From JAICQM01 sp963781555 (GTDB lineage: Bacteria > Chloroflexota > Limnocylindria > QHBO01), in the NCBI GenBank assembly GCA_963781555.1, contig CAWAGB010000006.1:62001-126000 (forward strand): a stretch of 64,000 bases of DNA, in the 5' to 3' direction. Shown here in pieces: positions 50,275 through 61,674 of the stretch. The notes below the pieces were generated by a model. It searched no databases, was not told the DNA's origin, and worked only from the letters and a program-made list of their open reading frames with translations. Made by a program: the position numbers and the translations under genes. Numbering within the stretch: position 1 is the first letter of the stretch; every line of letters starts with the position of its first letter.

Positions 50275-50447
50275 AGCCGTTCCCGTCGCAACCTCCCGCT
50301 GCCCCGAGGCGTCGGGGAATGAGCGAGAGCGCCACCGCGTACGTACTACCTATTGAAGGCGCCGCACCGAAGTGGTGCCGTACACTCACATCGGCGATCC
50401 TCGTGTGATCGTAGGATGTGGATAACTCGAGCCAGCGAGATCCGACC

Positions 50448-52958
<2,511 letters not shown>

Positions 52959-53034
52959 CCGGTCGGGGCTCAGCCGCGCGGCCGGGGAGTCGATAAGCGT
53001 CGGCTAACGCGTCGATTACGGGCCGCGTGGCACC

Positions 53035-54417
53035 ATGGCCGCGTACATGGCCGCCTCCAAGTCCGTTCACGTCTGCCAGCAGTGCGGCGCCACGAGCCCG
53101 CGCTGGGCCGGGCAGTGCCCGTCCTGCGGGGCGTGGAACACGCTCGTTGAGACGCTCGTCTCGCGCGCGGCGCCGGCGTCACGCGCGACGCGCGGATCCG
53201 GGAGCGGCGGCGGCACCGTCGGCACCATTGAACCCATCGGCAGCGTGTCGAGCGCGGAGGCGTCACGCCTGAGCTCCGGCATCGGTGAGCTGGACCGCGT
53301 CCTCGGCGGGGGCATCGTGCCGGGCTCGATCATCCTCATCGGTGGCGACCCGGGGATCGGCAAGAGCACGCTCCTCCTCCAGCTCGCCGCCCGTCTCGCC
53401 GCCGCGGGAGCGCCCGCGCTGTACGTCACCGGAGAGGAATCCGCGTCGCAGGTGCGCGGGCGCGCGGAGCGCGTCGGCGCCGTGGTCGGCGAGCTCTCCA
53501 TACTCGCCACCACCAGCCTTTCCGACGCGGTTGCGGCCATCGAGAGCACCACGCCGGCGCTGGCCGTGGTGGACAGCGTGCAGACGCTCGCCTCCGAGGA
53601 GCTGAGCGGTCCCGCCGGCAGCGTGGGCCAGGTCCGCGAGGTGGCGGCGCGATTGGCCGAAGTGGCCAAGCGCGGCCGCACCTGCGTGGCGCTCGTCGGG
53701 CACGTGACGAAGGAGGGCACCGTCGCAGGCCCGCGGACCCTGGAGCACCTGGTCGACGCCGTGCTCTACCTGGAGGGAGAGCGGCTCGGCGCCACCCGGC
53801 TCCTGCGCGCCGCCAAGAACCGCTTCGGCTCGACCGACGAGGTGGGCGTGCTCGAGATGCGCGGCAACGGCCTCACCGAGGTGGCGGATGCGAGCCGCTT
53901 CTTCCTCGAGTCGGAGCAGCCGCCGGTGGCGGGCAGCGCGGTCACCATCGCGCTGGAGGGCACGCGGCCGCTGGCGGTGGAGATCCAGGCGCTCGTGGCG
54001 CCGGCCGGCTACGGCTCGCCGCGCCGCGCCGCGACGGGGATCGACGTCAACCGGATCCTCATGCTGGTCGCCGTGCTGGCCCGCCACGCCGGCCTCAACC
54101 TCACCGGTCACGACGTGTACATCAACGTCGCCGGCGGGCTGCGCATCGACGAGCCGGCGGCGGACCTGGCGATTGCGGCCGCGCTCGCCTCGAGCCTGCG
54201 CGAGCGCCCCGTGCGGGACGCGACCACCATCGCCGGTGAGGTGGCGCTCTCCGGGCGGCTGAGGGTCAGCGTGCGCGCCGAGCGGCGCATGGCCGAGGCG
54301 CGCCGGCTCGGCTTCGAGCGGCTCGTCACCGGCACGGGCCAGGGAGCGGCGCAGGTGGCGGGGCTCGTCGTGGCCCGCGATATTCGCGAGGCAATCGGGA
54401 TGATGCTCAACGACTGA
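53035..54417 (+). CDS. radA: DNA repair protein RadA
   Basis: 460 residues: N-terminal zinc finger CQQCGATSPRWAGQCPSC, RecA-like ATPase with GGDPGIGKSTLLLQ, the RadA hallmark KNRFGST, and a C-terminal Lon-protease-like domain. Acts in recombination branch migration. ATG at 53035; a second ATG at 53047 is possible. Follows clpC, a neighbour in many bacteria. Confidence 0.96.
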   Translation: MAAYMAASKSVHVCQQCGATSPRWAGQCPSCGAWNTLVETLVSRAAPASRATRGSGSGGGTVGTIEPIGSVSSAEASRLSSGIGELDRVLGGGIVPGSIILIGGDPGIGKSTLLLQLAARLAAAGAPALYVTGEESASQVRGRAERVGAVVGELSILATTSLSDAVAAIESTTPALAVVDSVQTLASEELSGPAGSVGQVREVAARLAEVAKRGRTCVALVGHVTKEGTVAGPRTLEHLVDAVLYLEGERLGATRLLRAAKNRFGSTDEVGVLEMRGNGLTEVADASRFFLESEQPPVAGSAVTIALEGTRPLAVEIQALVAPAGYGSPRRAATGIDVNRILMLVAVLARHAGLNLTGHDVYINVAGGLRIDEPAADLAIAAALASSLRERPVRDATTIAGEVALSGRLRVSVRAERRMAEARRLGFERLVTGTGQGAAQVAGLVVARDIREAIGMMLND

Positions 54418-54579
54418 CCCCTGACACTGGGGGAGAGCCACCATTGCCCGCCGCGTAGGTGCGTGCTACGGTGGCCGCCCGCTGCCGCGGGTCGACCCGG
54501 GGAACGACTTCATGGGTCTCCTTTCATCTTTCCGTTCATCCGCGTCGAGTTCATCATTCCGCACTTATCTACCGCACCC

Positions 54580-55626
54580 ATGACCAGATTCATCCAGCTG
54601 GTGGGGGCGCTGCTCGGAACCGTATTCGGGTTCGGACTGGGCCTCCTCATCCTCGAACGCGCCGGCGACATGGTCAGCGAGCCCAACAAGCCCGCCTTCC
54701 TGATGGCCGTCGTGGCCGCGAGCCTGCTCTTCGGCTACCTCGCGATCCCGTACATCACCGTGTATCCGACGCGCTGGGCGGTCGATCGCATCGGCGCGGC
54801 CGGTGCCGGCGACTTCGCGCTGGGCGTGGCCGCGGTGATCGTGGGGCTGGTGATGGGCCTCCTCCTCGGCGTGCCGCTTGCTGCCCTGGGTGGCGCCCTG
54901 GGCGCCATCCTGCCGCCGCTCGCCGCGGTGCTGCTCGCCGCGCTGATGCTGGCGATCACGATGTACAAGCGCGACGTGCTGGCCGCCGCGGTGGCTCCCT
55001 ACCTGCCCGGCGCGCGGCGGCGCGGTGCCATCGGCCTGGTGGTGGTGGACACCAGCGCGGTGATCGATGGGCGCATCGCCGACATCGCCAAGACCGGCTT
55101 CATCATGGGCAGCCTGGTGGTGCCGCGCTTCATCCTCGACGAGCTGCAGCGGATCGCGGACTCGCCGGACACCATGCGCCGCAACCGCGGCCGGCGTGGC
55201 CTGGAGATCCTCACCGCCCTGCAGCGCGACGCGATCACCCCGGTCACGGTGGACGAGGAGACGTACCCGGAGATTGCCGAGGTCGACGCCAAGCTGATCG
55301 CCTTCGCCCGCGACCACGACGCGGCGATTCTGACCAACGACTTCAACCTCAACCGGGTGGCGGAGATCCAGGGGATCCGTGTGCTCAACGTCAATGAGCT
55401 GGCCAATGCGGTGAAGTCGGTCGTCCATCCCGGGGAGGAGATGAGCGTCCGCATCATCCAGGACGGCAAGGAGCCCGGCCAGGGCGTCGGCTACCTCGAC
55501 GACGGCACGATGATCGTGGTCGAGGGCGGCAGCCGGTTCATGGAGAAGGAGATCCCCATCACCGTGACCCGTGTCCTGCAGACGGTCGCGGGACGCATGA
55601 TCTTCGCCCAGCCGCGCGAGGCGTAA
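54580..55626 (+). CDS. membrane PIN-TRAM domain protein (YacL family)
   Basis: 348 residues. Four membrane helices (about residues 5-25, 40-60, 75-100, 105-125) precede a PIN nuclease domain (VVDTSAVIDGRI, ILDELQRIAD, AILTNDFNLNRVA: acidic residues for metal binding) and a TRAM RNA-binding domain. A likely membrane-tethered RNase. In Firmicutes and others yacL lies next to radA and ispD, as here. Confidence 0.93.
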   Translation: MTRFIQLVGALLGTVFGFGLGLLILERAGDMVSEPNKPAFLMAVVAASLLFGYLAIPYITVYPTRWAVDRIGAAGAGDFALGVAAVIVGLVMGLLLGVPLAALGGALGAILPPLAAVLLAALMLAITMYKRDVLAAAVAPYLPGARRRGAIGLVVVDTSAVIDGRIADIAKTGFIMGSLVVPRFILDELQRIADSPDTMRRNRGRRGLEILTALQRDAITPVTVDEETYPEIAEVDAKLIAFARDHDAAILTNDFNLNRVAEIQGIRVLNVNELANAVKSVVHPGEEMSVRIIQDGKEPGQGVGYLDDGTMIVVEGGSRFMEKEIPITVTRVLQTVAGRMIFAQPREA

Positions 55627-55630
55627 GGCG

Positions 55631-56833
55631 GTGGCGACCCCGCTCGTCGCGATCTGCGTGGCCGCCGGCCGCTCCCTGCGGATGGGCCACGACAAGCTGT
55701 GGATCGACCTGTACGGGCGTCCCGCCTGGCGGTGGTCGCTCGACACGCTTGCCGCAATGCCGGGGATGGGCAGGCTGGCACTGGTGGTCCCCGAGGACGG
55801 CATCGAGCGCTTCCGCGAGAGGCTGCCGGGATCCCTTGCGGACCGATGCCTCCTCGTCCCCGGTGGCGAGGAGCGCCCGCAATCCGTCCTTGCCGGCGTG
55901 ACCGCCCTGCTCGAGGCGGGTGTCGCGGCCGACACGATGGCCCTGGTGCACGACGCGGCCCGTCCCGGCGTCACCGCCGAGCTGGCGATGGCAACCGCGA
56001 TCGCGGCGCGCGGCGCGGGGGCCGCACTCCCCGTGCTCCCGGTCGCGGACACGCTGTGGCGCCTCGTGGATGGACGAGGAGTCGGCGTTGTGGAGCGGGC
56101 CGGCCTGGCCGGCGCGCAGACGCCGCAGGCCGCGCCGCTGGAGGTCCTGCGCGACGGCATCCTGGCCGCGCTCTCGCGAGACGAGCGCCCGACCGATGAG
56201 GCGGCCGCGCTCCATTCCCACGGCGTGGCGGTGGTCACCGTCCCCGGCGACCAAGCGAACCGGAAGCTCACCGACCCGGGAGACGAGGAGGTCATCCGCG
56301 CCGTCCTGCGCGCCCGCCTGACGGATGGGCTGGCGTCCCGTGGCGCTGCCGGAGGCGGCCGCGTATCGGGGATCGGGTTCGATGCGCACCGGCTCGTGAC
56401 GGGCATTCCGCTGCGGCTCGCTGGCCTCGACTGGCCGGACGAGGAGCGCGGCCTGGAGGGCCATTCGGACGGCGACGCTGCGCTGCACGCGGTGATCGAC
56501 GCGCTGCTCGGGGCGGCACGAATGGGGGATATCGGGAGCGTCTTCCCGGCGCACGAGACGCAGGCCGGTGCTGACTCCGGCGACCTGCTGCGCGCCACGG
56601 CGGAGCGGGTCCGCGCAGCGGGTTGGGCGCCCCGCTCGGTGGACCTGGCGATCGTCGCGGCCCGGCCGGCCGTGGCGTCGCGGCGCGCAGAGATCGCGGC
56701 ACGGATCGCCGAGCTCATCGGTCTGGAGGCCGCGGCGGTCGGGGTTCGGGGCACCACCTCGGACGGGCTGGGGTTCGCCGGCAATGAGGGGATGGCGGCG
56801 TGGGCCAGCGTCACCGTCGAGCGGAGCCGGTGA
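55631..56833 (+). CDS. ispDF: fused IspD-IspF enzyme of the MEP isoprenoid pathway
   Basis: 400 residues with an N-terminal cytidylyltransferase (VAAGRSLRMGHDK, LVHDAARPGV, TDEAAAL) and a C-terminal 2-C-methyl-D-erythritol 2,4-cyclodiphosphate synthase (GIGFDAHRLV with the Asp-x-His zinc site, GHSDGDAALHAVIDALLG, GTTSDGLGFAG). The two enzymes are separate in most bacteria; the fusion is known in some alphaproteobacteria and epsilonproteobacteria. GTG start; stop overlaps the trmH start. Confidence 0.93.
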   Translation: MATPLVAICVAAGRSLRMGHDKLWIDLYGRPAWRWSLDTLAAMPGMGRLALVVPEDGIERFRERLPGSLADRCLLVPGGEERPQSVLAGVTALLEAGVAADTMALVHDAARPGVTAELAMATAIAARGAGAALPVLPVADTLWRLVDGRGVGVVERAGLAGAQTPQAAPLEVLRDGILAALSRDERPTDEAAALHSHGVAVVTVPGDQANRKLTDPGDEEVIRAVLRARLTDGLASRGAAGGGRVSGIGFDAHRLVTGIPLRLAGLDWPDEERGLEGHSDGDAALHAVIDALLGAARMGDIGSVFPAHETQAGADSGDLLRATAERVRAAGWAPRSVDLAIVAARPAVASRRAEIAARIAELIGLEAAAVGVRGTTSDGLGFAGNEGMAAWASVTVERSR

Positions 56834-57591
56834 GCGAGCTGATCGGCGGCCGGCGGCCGGTGGTCGAGGCGCTGCGCGCAGGACGGGTGGCGCACCGGCT
56901 GTGGATCGGCGAGAACGTCCGGCCATCGCCGGAGCTGAAGGAGCTGCTGGCGGCGGCGCGGGCGGCATCGGTCGAACCGGAGTGGGTGGATCCGGGGCAG
57001 CTGGCGCGGGTCGCCGGGTTCGACGGCCACCAGGGCGTGCTGCTGGAGGTGGGGGAGCGCGAGTACGAGCCGCTGCCGGAGCTGCTGGATCGGCTGCGCA
57101 CGAGTCCGAAGCCACCGTTCGTGCTGCTGCTCGAGCACCTCCAGGACCCGACCAACTTCGGGACCCTGCTGCGTTCGGCGGAAGCGGCGGGCGTCGATGC
57201 GGTCCTGTTCCCGGAGCGTGGCGCCGCCCCGCTGTCGGCGGCGGCGGTGAAGGCATCGGCCGGTGCGAGCGAGCATCTCGCTCTTGCCCGGGTGGGGAGC
57301 GTCGGGGAGGCGATCCACGAGCTGAAGGTCCGCGGCCTGCGCCTGGTGGCCGCCGACCAGGACGCGCCCGCATCCGCCTGGGAGAGTGACCTCACCGGGC
57401 CGCTGGCACTCGTCGTCGGGTCGGAGGGGAGCGGCCTCTCCGGCGCGACCAAGCGTCGCTGCGACGTGCTGGTCTCGTTCCCCATGGCCGGCCAGGTCGC
57501 CAGCCTCAACGCCGCCACCGCCGGCGCGCTCCTTCTCTTCGAGGTCGTGCGTCAGCGGTTGGCTCTAGAATCGGAGTCCGCGCCGACGTAG
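56830..57591 (+). CDS. rlmB: SpoU-family 23S rRNA 2'-O-methyltransferase, RlmB/TrmH type
   Basis: 253 residues. N-terminal SpoU-sub-bind domain and a C-terminal SPOUT knot with motif 1 LEHLQDPTNFGTLLRSAEAAG, motif 2 LALVVGSEGSGLSG and motif 3 SFPMAGQVASLNAATAGALL split over the knot. GTG start within the ispDF stop. Its TAG stop lies inside the downstream tRNA-Thr gene (T of the TA between acceptor and D stem). Confidence 0.93.
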   Translation: MSELIGGRRPVVEALRAGRVAHRLWIGENVRPSPELKELLAAARAASVEPEWVDPGQLARVAGFDGHQGVLLEVGEREYEPLPELLDRLRTSPKPPFVLLLEHLQDPTNFGTLLRSAEAAGVDAVLFPERGAAPLSAAAVKASAGASEHLALARVGSVGEAIHELKVRGLRLVAADQDAPASAWESDLTGPLALVVGSEGSGLSGATKRRCDVLVSFPMAGQVASLNAATAGALLLFEVVRQRLALESESAPT

Positions 57592-57657
57592 CTCAATTGG
57601 CAGAGCAGCGGTTTTGTAAACCGCAGGTTCTCGGTTCGACCCCGAGCGTCGGCTCCA
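57582..57657 (+). tRNA. tRNA-Thr(UGU)
   Basis: Acceptor GCCGACG/CGTCGGC, then T and CCA; anticodon stem GCGGT/ACCGC with loop TTTGTAA, anticodon TGT. First ten bases overlap the rlmB coding end. A TAGAAT box lies at 57566-57571. Confidence 0.95.
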
Positions 57658-57716
57658 CGTTTTCCCCTCCCCTCCGCCAGGAGGCTCGAACACATGCCAA
57701 CTCCACGTGTCGCGCC

Positions 57717-58388
57717 GTGACCGAGAAGCGAACGACTGCCAGGGCATTCCACGACGCCGCCGGAACCGAGGACTGGCGCGTCCTGTTCCAGGGCGCCCAC
57801 GCCTACTACAAGGTCGACTCGTTCGGGGAAGCCGCACGGTTCGTGTCCGCGATCGCCGACGTAGCGGAGGTCGTGGGCCACTTCCCCGACGTGGACGTGC
57901 GTCCCGACGGCGTCACCGTGCGAACCGCGTCCGGGGAGTACGGGGCGCTGAGCCAACGCGATGTCGAGCTGGCACGCCAGGTCTCCGCGGAGGCTCGGAA
58001 GCTGGGGATCCAGCCGGACCCCTCGCAGGTCCAGGTCGTGGGCATCGCGGTGGCGCAGAACGAGGGCAGCGACGTGGGTCCGTTCTGGGCCGCCGCACTC
58101 GGCTACCGGAGCCTGGGACCCGGGGAGGACGTCGTGGATCGGCACCGACGCAACCCCTACGTGTCGTTCCAGACCATCCGCCCTCCCCGGGCGGGGCGCG
58201 GCCGGCTGCACATCGACGTCAGCGTGCCGGCTGATCAGGCCGAGGCACGCGTCGCGGCGGCGCTCGAAGCCGGCGGCCGCCTGGCGGACGGGACGCATGT
58301 CCCCAATTGGTGGACGCTCGCGTCCCCGGAGAACCACGGGGTAGACATCGCGGCCTGGCCGGACTTCGATGACGACGAGGGAGATTGA
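57717..58388 (+). CDS. pterin-dehydratase-like domain fused to a VOC (glyoxalase) domain
   Basis: 223 residues. The first about 95 resemble pterin-4a-carbinolamine dehydratase (VVGHFPDVDV, VTVRTASGEYGALSQRDVELA) but the catalytic HHP is HFP and the later His is Ser, so dehydratase activity is doubtful. The rest is a VOC/Glyoxalase_6 domain (VQVVGIAVAQNEGSDVGPFWAAALGYR, RGRLHIDVSV, LASPENHGVDI). Such fusions are known in high-GC bacteria; function unsettled. GTG start. Confidence 0.8.
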   Translation: MTEKRTTARAFHDAAGTEDWRVLFQGAHAYYKVDSFGEAARFVSAIADVAEVVGHFPDVDVRPDGVTVRTASGEYGALSQRDVELARQVSAEARKLGIQPDPSQVQVVGIAVAQNEGSDVGPFWAAALGYRSLGPGEDVVDRHRRNPYVSFQTIRPPRAGRGRLHIDVSVPADQAEARVAAALEAGGRLADGTHVPNWWTLASPENHGVDIAAWPDFDDDEGD

Positions 58389-58397
58389 GCGAGACCC

Positions 58398-58910
58398 ATG
58401 ACGCTATCGACCATCCGACCCCTGTTCGACATGTGGCCGCAGTACAACAGGCGCCTGCGGGACGTCATCGCCGCCATGACCGACGAGCAGCTCGCCGTCC
58501 GTCCGTCGCCTGATGGCTGGCCGATCTGGGCAACCGTGGGCCACACCGCCGGGACGCGGGTCTACTGGCTGTGCGACCAGGTCGGTGAGCCCGGAGCGGA
58601 GGCAACGCCGTTCGCCAACGCCGGCGGCATCGGCTGGGAGGATGACCTCGACCATCCGCGGAGCGCCACTGAGCTGGTGGGCGCCCTCGACACGACGTTC
58701 GCCCTGATCGAGGCCTGTCTCGACACGTGGACCCTGGAGATGATGGACGACACGTTCGTGCGTGAGGTGGGCGGCACCAGGCAGGTTCACACGCGCCGGT
58801 CCATCCTGCAGCGCATCTTCAGCCACGAGGCCTATCACTGCGGGGAGCTGTCGCAGACGCTCGGCATCGCCGGCCTGCCGCAGATCGACCTGTGGGCGGC
58901 AGAGGTCTGA
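58398..58910 (+). CDS. DinB-superfamily protein
   Basis: 170 residues of the DinB/YfiT-like four-helix bundle. The metal-binding histidines are in VGHTAGTRVYW and SHEAYHCGELSQTLG. Family members include thiol-dependent enzymes and damage-inducible proteins; this one is not further assignable. Ten bases after the pterin/VOC gene, so probably one operon. Confidence 0.88.
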   Translation: MTLSTIRPLFDMWPQYNRRLRDVIAAMTDEQLAVRPSPDGWPIWATVGHTAGTRVYWLCDQVGEPGAEATPFANAGGIGWEDDLDHPRSATELVGALDTTFALIEACLDTWTLEMMDDTFVREVGGTRQVHTRRSILQRIFSHEAYHCGELSQTLGIAGLPQIDLWAAEV

Positions 58911-58918
58911 TCAGTCCA

Positions 58919-60175
58919 TCAGAGCGCCTCCGCGCCAGCCGCGGCGCGTCGGTGCTCCAGCGTCATCCACGCAACCACCAGCCCACCGATGACGTAGCCG
59001 CTGCCCTGCACGAGCAGCAGCCCGATCACCGGTAGCGACTCGCCCAGGATGCCGGCGCCCAGCGCACCGACCAGCGATCCGGCCGCGCCGACCGCACCGA
59101 GCGCGCCGATCACCCGCCCGCGATGCGAGTCGCTCGTCATCGATTGCTCGAGGGTGACGATGCCCGCTCCCATGGCCGCGCCGGGCACGCCGACGATGAC
59201 CATCATCACCAGCGCCGGGCCGATGAAGGGGAAGATCACCGGGTAGCCGAAGAGCACCAGGTCGATCAGCCCGAAGCTGATGGCGCTCCAGATCATCATC
59301 CGCAGGGGATTGATCCGGGAGCCCATGCGACCGATGACCACCGCGCCGGCCAGCCCGCCGATCGCCTGCGTCGCCAGCAGCAGGCCGTAGCCCATCTCAC
59401 CGCCGTGGACTGCGTCGACCGCCCACGGCACGAACAGGGTCATGGTCAGGCCCTCGCCGATGCGGGTGATGACGAAGAACGCGAGCAGCGCGCGCAGGAT
59501 CGGCTGGCGCCAGACGAGGCCCAGGCCCTCGCGCCACTCGTGGAGCAGGCGGCGCCAGGCGGTGGCGGCCTCGTGTTCGAGGCTATCGGTGCGCACCGCG
59601 CGCGTGTTGGGGGAGCGGATCGACCAGATGAGCCCCGCCGCAATGACGAACGACGCCGCGTCGATCAGGGCGACCGCGGATATCCCGCCGGTCGCCACCA
59701 CCACGCCGCCGATCACCGGCCCGATGAGCCGCGCCAGGTGGTTGTTCATTCCGTTGAGCGCATTGGCCGTAATGAGGTCGTCGTCGGCGTTGTCCAGCAG
59801 GTTGGGCAGCAGCGCCGTCTCGGCGGGCCCGAACAGCTGCTCGAGGCAGCTCATCAGGAACAGGACGGCGTACGCGATCCACAGGCCAAGCGAGTCGATC
59901 GCCAGCAGCGGCAGGACGGCCAGCGCCAGCACGACATTGATGACCACCATCAGGCGACGGCGGTCCCAGCGGTCCACGAACACGCCGCCAACCGAGCCGA
60001 GCACGATGGACGGCACCAGGAAGGCGAGCACCATGCCACCGGTGGCGAGCGTGGATCCGGTGCGGCGGTAGATCTCGAGCGGCAGACCCGTGATGAGGAT
60101 CCAATCGCCGACCATGGAGATCAGGCCGCCCAGCCAGAGGCGTGAGAAGTTGCGCTGGAAGAGGATGCGGAGCAT
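58919..60175 (-). CDS. MFS transporter
   Basis: 418 residues, twelve predicted helices, close to the enterobactin/macrolide exporter (MFS_3) group: RNFSRLWLGGLISMVGDW at the N terminus, GGVFVDRWDRRRLM as the loop 2-3 motif, and RMGSRINPLRM in the second half. The substrate is unknown. A GATAAT box lies six bases before the ATG, so it looks leaderless; it diverges from a second leaderless gene 44 bases away. Confidence 0.92.
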   Translation of the reverse strand: MLRILFQRNFSRLWLGGLISMVGDWILITGLPLEIYRRTGSTLATGGMVLAFLVPSIVLGSVGGVFVDRWDRRRLMVVINVVLALAVLPLLAIDSLGLWIAYAVLFLMSCLEQLFGPAETALLPNLLDNADDDLITANALNGMNNHLARLIGPVIGGVVVATGGISAVALIDAASFVIAAGLIWSIRSPNTRAVRTDSLEHEAATAWRRLLHEWREGLGLVWRQPILRALLAFFVITRIGEGLTMTLFVPWAVDAVHGGEMGYGLLLATQAIGGLAGAVVIGRMGSRINPLRMMIWSAISFGLIDLVLFGYPVIFPFIGPALVMMVIVGVPGAAMGAGIVTLEQSMTSDSHRGRVIGALGAVGAAGSLVGALGAGILGESLPVIGLLLVQGSGYVIGGLVVAWMTLEHRRAAAGAEAL

Positions 60176-60218
60176 CGGGCGATTATCGCCGAGGGCCGGT
60201 TCCGTAGAATGGCGCCCC

Positions 60219-61265
60219 ATGACGACCGCCCACCCCATTCCCGGCCTGCCCGCCGGCTATGCCTCGCGCGCCGTCGATCCAGCCACCGACGTGCGGCCGG
60301 TGACCGAGCTGTGCAACACCGCCTCCGTCGTGGAGAGCGGCGTCAACGAGCTGGACGAGAAGGTGCAGGACGAGAGCTACCGCGCGCCCGGATTCGATCC
60401 GAAGCGGGACGCCCTCGTCGTCCTGGACGAGGCCGGCGCCATCGTTGCCACCTCGGAGTACTGGGACAACGAGGAGGAGCACGCGACGCCGTTCCTCTAC
60501 CTGCGGGTCGGCCATCCGCTGGTCGAGACCGATGCCGGCGCCGCCATCGGGGCTGCCATGGCCGCCTGGGCGGACGGGCGCTCGGCGCTGACCCTGCACC
60601 TCGCCGCGCCGGAGCTGAAGGTCGTCCTCAGCAGCTTCGCCTCCGCCGCCAACGAGCCTGCGCAGCGGATCCTCGAGGGCGCGGGCTTCGTGTACGCCCG
60701 CTCGAGCTGGCAGATGCAGATCGACCTCGAGGACGCGCCACCGCCACCGGCGAGCTGGCCGGATGGCATCACGGTCCGGAGCGCCCAGCCGAGCGATGCC
60801 GAATTCCACGCCATCCTGGACGTCCAGAACGACGCCTTCGCCGACCACTACGGCTTCGTGCCGATGTCGTTCAGGGACTTCGTGCATTACGGCACGCAGA
60901 TGACGCCCTTCGACCCGTCGCTGTGGCGGCTGGTCATGGAGGGGGACGAGATCGTGGCCATCAGCCTCAACATGCCGTTCCGACCGGGCATGCCCGATGT
61001 CGGCTGGGTCGGCACGCTGGGGGTGCGGCGTCCGTGGCGGCGGCGCGGGCTTGGCGAGGCGCTCCTGCGCGACGCATTCGCCATGTTCCACGCGCGCGGC
61101 GTGCGCCACGTCGGCCTGGGGGTGGATGCGTCCAACCTGACCGGCGCGACGCGCCTCTACGAGCGCGTCGGGATGCGGGTCATGCGCGAGAACCGCAACT
61201 ACGAGAAGGTGCTGCGCGACGGCCGCGACGTGCGCACCACCGAGCTGGTGGCCGACGCCGGTTGA
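60219..61265 (+). CDS. double-GNAT acetyltransferase
   Basis: 348 residues. The C-terminal GNAT domain is canonical (VGTLGVRRPWRRRGLGEALLR, NLTGATRLYERVGMRV); the N-terminal half keeps only a GNAT-like outline (EPAQRILEGAGFVYARSSWQM). Tandem GNATs of this type include mycothiol synthase relatives, but mycothiol is not expected here. A TAGAAT box ends eight bases before the ATG. Confidence 0.88.
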   Translation: MTTAHPIPGLPAGYASRAVDPATDVRPVTELCNTASVVESGVNELDEKVQDESYRAPGFDPKRDALVVLDEAGAIVATSEYWDNEEEHATPFLYLRVGHPLVETDAGAAIGAAMAAWADGRSALTLHLAAPELKVVLSSFASAANEPAQRILEGAGFVYARSSWQMQIDLEDAPPPPASWPDGITVRSAQPSDAEFHAILDVQNDAFADHYGFVPMSFRDFVHYGTQMTPFDPSLWRLVMEGDEIVAISLNMPFRPGMPDVGWVGTLGVRRPWRRRGLGEALLRDAFAMFHARGVRHVGLGVDASNLTGATRLYERVGMRVMRENRNYEKVLRDGRDVRTTELVADAG

Positions 61266-61290
61266 GTCATGGCGGTGCGTTGGCTATACT
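61262..61290 (+). promoter_or_regulatory. promoter of the tRNA-Tyr/tRNA-Thr pair
   Basis: TTGAGT (61262-61267), 17-bp spacer, TATACT (61285-61290), starting in the stop codon of the GNAT gene. Confidence 0.75.
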
Positions 61291-61332
61291 CCGCCATCGC
61301 CGGTACTCCACCACGTGCCGGCGAAACCCCGT

Positions 61333-61417
61333 GGGTAGGTTGAGCAGGTGGTGAGCTCCGCTGACTGTAGATCAGCCGTCTTCGACTGTGGGGGTTCGAT
61401 TCCCTCCCTGCCCACCA
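61333..61417 (+). tRNA. tRNA-Tyr(GUA)
   Basis: Acceptor GGGTAGG/CCTGCCC, then A and CCA; anticodon stem GCTGA/TCAGC, loop CTGTAGA, anticodon GTA; long variable arm. 85 nt. Confidence 0.95.
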
Positions 61418-61452
61418 TTCATCAGACCGGCGATCGGCCGGGGCACGCGCAG

Positions 61453-61528
61453 GCCCACGTAGCTCAGTAGGCAGAGCACGTCCTTGGTAAGGACGAGGTC
61501 TCCGGTTCGAACCCGGACGTGGGCTCCA
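61453..61528 (+). tRNA. tRNA-Thr(GGU)
   Basis: Acceptor GCCCACG/CGTGGGC, then T and CCA; anticodon stem CGTCC/GGACG, loop TTGGTAA, anticodon GGT. 76 nt. Confidence 0.95.
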
Positions 61529-61674
61529 TCTCACCCACGCGCCCACTGCGGAATCTCAGCCAAGATTTACCCATATTGGCGCATGGTTGCGGTTTTTGCG
61601 CCTCCGCGGCACGATGTCGCGACCGGCTCCGCCACTGGGCCGGCAGCCTGCGTCAGCCGAGGTCGCCCGCGTCC

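Noticed and set aside
54565..57318. A 900-codon open frame antisense to the PIN-TRAM, ispDF and rlmB genes
   Set aside because: High GC makes long antisense frames common; it has no recognisable domain and the opposite strand has three clear genes.
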